DNA from: JSC-12 sp033764965
GTDB taxonomy: Bacteria; Cyanobacteriota; Cyanobacteriia; Leptolyngbyales; Leptolyngbyaceae
Direction: 5' to 3'
Assembly (NCBI GenBank): GCA_033764965.1
Contig: JANRIN010000074.1
Span: 7,980-71,979, forward strand
Length of the DNA stretch: 64,000 bases
Shown here: positions 62,500 to 64,000 of the stretch, piece by piece
Layout: each line of letters begins with the position of its first letter
How positions within the stretch are numbered: position 1 is the first letter of the stretch
Notes under the pieces: model-generated
What the model was told of the DNA's origin: nothing
Databases searched by the model: none
Seen by the model: only the letters and a program-made list of their open reading frames with translations
Position numbers and translations under genes: made by a program

Positions 62500-62712
62500 T
62501 CAACCTCTCAACTCAGCAGGGATTTCTAAAGCCTTCTCAACTAGCTTCAGATGGTAACGGTAGGTTGGTCTTGCCGCCTGGGGTCTACCAATATTCCGCC
62601 AGTGCTTCCCTTCTTTCAACAACCCTTCCTCTCTCAATCGGGTTAGGTGTTTGGTACTGATGCCCAATTTTTGACAGATAACACCACTGCTCATCCAATC
62701 AGCCTTTGCCAT
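62500..62712 (-). CDS. Small helix-turn-helix protein (excisionase/regulator-like)
   Basis: A 70-aa protein: MAKADWMSSGVICQKLGIST, then KHLTRLREEGLLKEGKHWRN. This is a MerR/HTH_17-like fold with a typical Gly-turn and a basic C-terminal helix (TYRYHLKLVEKAL). Such proteins beside integrases act as excisionases or as regulators. GGAG precedes the ATG. The gene follows the HNH gene by 3 bp and is followed by the zinc ribbon. Confidence 0.7.
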   Translation of the reverse strand: MAKADWMSSGVICQKLGISTKHLTRLREEGLLKEGKHWRNIGRPQAARPTYRYHLKLVEKALEIPAELRG

Positions 62713-62715
62713 TTC

Positions 62716-63087
62716 TCACACTCCATCAATTCTCAATTGTCCAAGTCGTTCAGCTTTCAGTCGTTTCTTCAGTGGCATTGCTGCCAGGTCATAGCGGCAA
62801 TGGCAGGGAGCACAAAGCGCTTTCAAATTGGAGCGATCGCAGTTTTCAGGACGATGGTCCAAGTGAGCTACTGTCAGCACATAGCGCGTGGGATGCTCCA
62901 AAACTTCCAACGCTAGGGGACATTCGCTCATCTTGCCCGTCTTGAGGCGATCGATGAAGGCGATCAATCCCTCATCCGTCATGCGGCAAGGTTTCCCGCA
63001 CTGCTCACATTTCCACCCCGCATCCCGTTTGACACGAAAGGCGATGTCATTCCAGTTGGGAGGGTAGAGACTTTTATCCATCGGCAT
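62716..63087 (-). CDS. HNH endonuclease
   Basis: A 123-aa nuclease of the HNH type. It has a zinc knuckle (CEQCGKPC), then LTVAHLDHRPENCDRSNLKA and LCAPCHCRYD. The AHLDH histidines and the Asn (NLKALCAPCH) are the HNH active site; four Cys hold the zinc. It would make a DNA nick or cut. AGGAGG overlaps the stop of the preceding gene. HNH proteins are typical of phages and other mobile elements. Confidence 0.85.
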   Translation of the reverse strand: MPMDKSLYPPNWNDIAFRVKRDAGWKCEQCGKPCRMTDEGLIAFIDRLKTGKMSECPLALEVLEHPTRYVLTVAHLDHRPENCDRSNLKALCAPCHCRYDLAAMPLKKRLKAERLGQLRIDGV

Positions 63088-63099
63088 TACTCAGACCTC

Positions 63100-63744
63100 C
63101 TAAGGATTCGCTTTGAAAAAAGCAGTAGCAAAGCCTGATGGAGTCTGCGCCCTTAGTTGTGGATCACGGACCGATTGATGCAATGAAAACTCAGGCTCAA
63201 CAGGCTTAAATTCTGGAATAACAAAATTGCCCCACAAACAAGTACGCTTTGTCCACGGATCGCCGTAAAGGAAGGGTTCAAACTCAAAGCGAGGCGAACC
63301 CAAATAATGGACTAGCTTACCTCTAGGATTCTCCAGCACCCACCATCGAGGCGAAGCAACCCAAACAAGACGGAGGCAAGCATCCACAACCGAAAGGGCT
63401 TCTAACCACTCCTGATCAGTGCGTTTGGTACGATTGCCGGCAAGGGAAAAGACAGTGCATGGAGGCGCTGCCAAAATCCCCCAGACTCTCCCTGGATGTC
63501 GCAGCAGTCGCAAATCCTGACCCAGCTTGATATCCACCTGCGCCACTTTATAACCAGCATCCTGGTAGGGACGACTCCAAACACCGCTGTAATCGCATAA
63601 GGAGAGGATGACCCGCTCATCAAATGGCGTAACAATGCTGTTACGGTTCTTAGCCCTGTTGTAAGCCACTCTGCAACGAGTAGAGCAGAATTTTGCAGTA
63701 TTCTGGCGCCGAGTAAGTCTCGAGCAGCAATTCAGGCACTTCAT
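63100..63744 (-). CDS. DNA cytosine methyltransferase-like protein with N-terminal zinc finger
   Basis: A 214-aa protein. The N-terminus (MKCLNCCSRLTRRQNTAKFC, then STRCRVAYNR) has a CxxC...CxxxC zinc finger of the type found in phage DNA enzymes. A methyltransferase-like fold follows with SLCDYSGVWSRPYQDAGY in motif I position, APPCTVFSLAGN (PC motif IV) and VLENPRGKLVHYLG (ENP motif). It is much shorter than usual C5 enzymes and has no visible target-recognition domain. It may be a minimal or degenerate enzyme, or act on another base. Its start directly abuts the KOW gene's stop. Confidence 0.65.
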   Translation of the reverse strand: MKCLNCCSRLTRRQNTAKFCSTRCRVAYNRAKNRNSIVTPFDERVILSLCDYSGVWSRPYQDAGYKVAQVDIKLGQDLRLLRHPGRVWGILAAPPCTVFSLAGNRTKRTDQEWLEALSVVDACLRLVWVASPRWWVLENPRGKLVHYLGSPRFEFEPFLYGDPWTKRTCLWGNFVIPEFKPVEPEFSLHQSVRDPQLRAQTPSGFATAFFKANP

Positions 63745-63999
63745 CTACTCACCCCTCCTTTTCAACAACCGCAATTCAACAGGGAGATACTGGCGTTGAA
63801 TTGCCCAGCCCTTTGCTTTCACCTTCACTTTGCCTTCGTCGCCTAAACCCTCGATGAAGCAAGGCTTTCCGCGAAATTGCCCCACCAGGATTTCAACTTT
63901 GTCACCGATGCCCAATTCAACAGTTGAATTGCTGTTGAATTGCTGTTGAATAGCCGTAACGCTTTCGCTGCCTGCATTTCCAGCGTTTTGATCACCCAA
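63745..63999 (-). CDS. KOW-like protein, 5' end possibly outside the window
   Basis: The visible 84 residues start at a TTG codon on the very edge, so the real start may lie further upstream. A repeat-rich start (QQQFNSNSTVE) comes from tandem TTGAATTGCTG units. Then GIGDKVEILVGQFRGKPCFI and EGLGDEGKVKVKAKGW read as a KOW/SH3-like nucleic-acid-binding fold. It is the first visible gene of the packed minus-strand cluster. Confidence 0.55.
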   Translation of the reverse strand: MGDQNAGNAGSESVTAIQQQFNSNSTVELGIGDKVEILVGQFRGKPCFIEGLGDEGKVKVKAKGWAIQRQYLPVELRLLKRRGE

Positions 64000-64000
64000 T

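Larger units (their letters stand above)
61072..64000. mobile_element. One end of a tRNA-associated integrative element
   Basis: The tRNA is followed within 136 bp by a tyrosine integrase gene and then by a packed opposing cluster of phage-like genes (zinc ribbon, HTH, HNH, cytosine-methylase-like, KOW-like). This is the usual layout of an integrated element at the 3' end of a tRNA. The second attachment site and the rest lie outside the window. The chromosomal side ends at the phosphatase gene. Whether it is a prophage, an island or a satellite cannot be decided here. Confidence 0.65.

Overview
The window looks like chromosome of a filamentous, Leptolyngbya/Oscillatoria-type cyanobacterium. 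Evidence is the photosynthesis genes (psb30, chlH), the single-subunit ferredoxin-type glutamate synthase glsF, crtE, the ThiD2-ThiE fusion, cyanobacterial families (DUF1995, AMIN/phosphodiester glycosidase, NYN/LabA-like, YlqD) and the very frequent HIP1 octamer GCGATCGC in genes on both strands. Dispersed TTGGTCATTGGTCA-type heptamer repeats at four places also fit a cyanobacterium.

Layout. 0-9.2 kb: a cut-off gene end, an NYN protein, a six-TM class III adenylate cyclase, an orphan peptide-type ABC permease, a polyphosphate-glucokinase-like ROK kinase convergent with a sucrose-phosphate-synthase-like glycosyltransferase, an alpha/beta hydrolase, two half-size GDT1-type Mn/Ca exporters and a Cys-cluster protein. 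9.2-11.2 kb: psb30, a small lipoprotein and a RfaE/PfkB sugar kinase. 12-20.6 kb: a CHASE2-GGDEF-EAL regulator, lipoproteins, an epoxide-hydrolase-like enzyme, a GT2 glycosyltransferase, a CPA2 antiporter with USP domains and a HAS-barrel-like protein. 20.6-27.3 kb: folD, crtE, a PAP2-related membrane protein, a frameshifted small gene, thiE and a beta-helix/proline-rich/SPOR-like exported protein. 27.4-32.8 kb: the str operon, transcribed on the minus strand as rpsL-rpsG-fusA-tuf-rpsJ, with an IscA-like gene and a cupin upstream. 33.7-44.4 kb: a phosphodiester glycosidase, glsF, a receiver-first histidine kinase and small proteins. 44.8-60 kb: a STAND NTPase with TPR-like repeats, a Ca/H exchanger, chlH, a YdcF-like protein, an orphan sugar ABC permease, acyl-ACP/CoA ligase, YlqD, the E2 subunit of pyruvate dehydrogenase and DUF1995. 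60.2-61 kb: a PPP-type phosphatase.

61.07-64 kb: a CAU-anticodon tRNA gene is followed at once by a tyrosine integrase and a tightly packed opposing cluster (KOW-like, cytosine-methylase-like, HNH nuclease, HTH, zinc ribbon). This looks like one end of an integrated element whose other end lies beyond the window. The tRNA carries three stem mismatches, which makes this junction the most interesting place in the window.

The rest is mainly housekeeping and signalling. Other points worth checking are a repeat-like insertion inside chlH, a one-base frameshift in a small gene, tandem operator-like repeats before the phosphatase and the STAND gene, and several short inverted-repeat elements. No CRISPR array, rRNA or IS transposase was seen. 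All family calls were made by reading the sequence and were not checked against a database.
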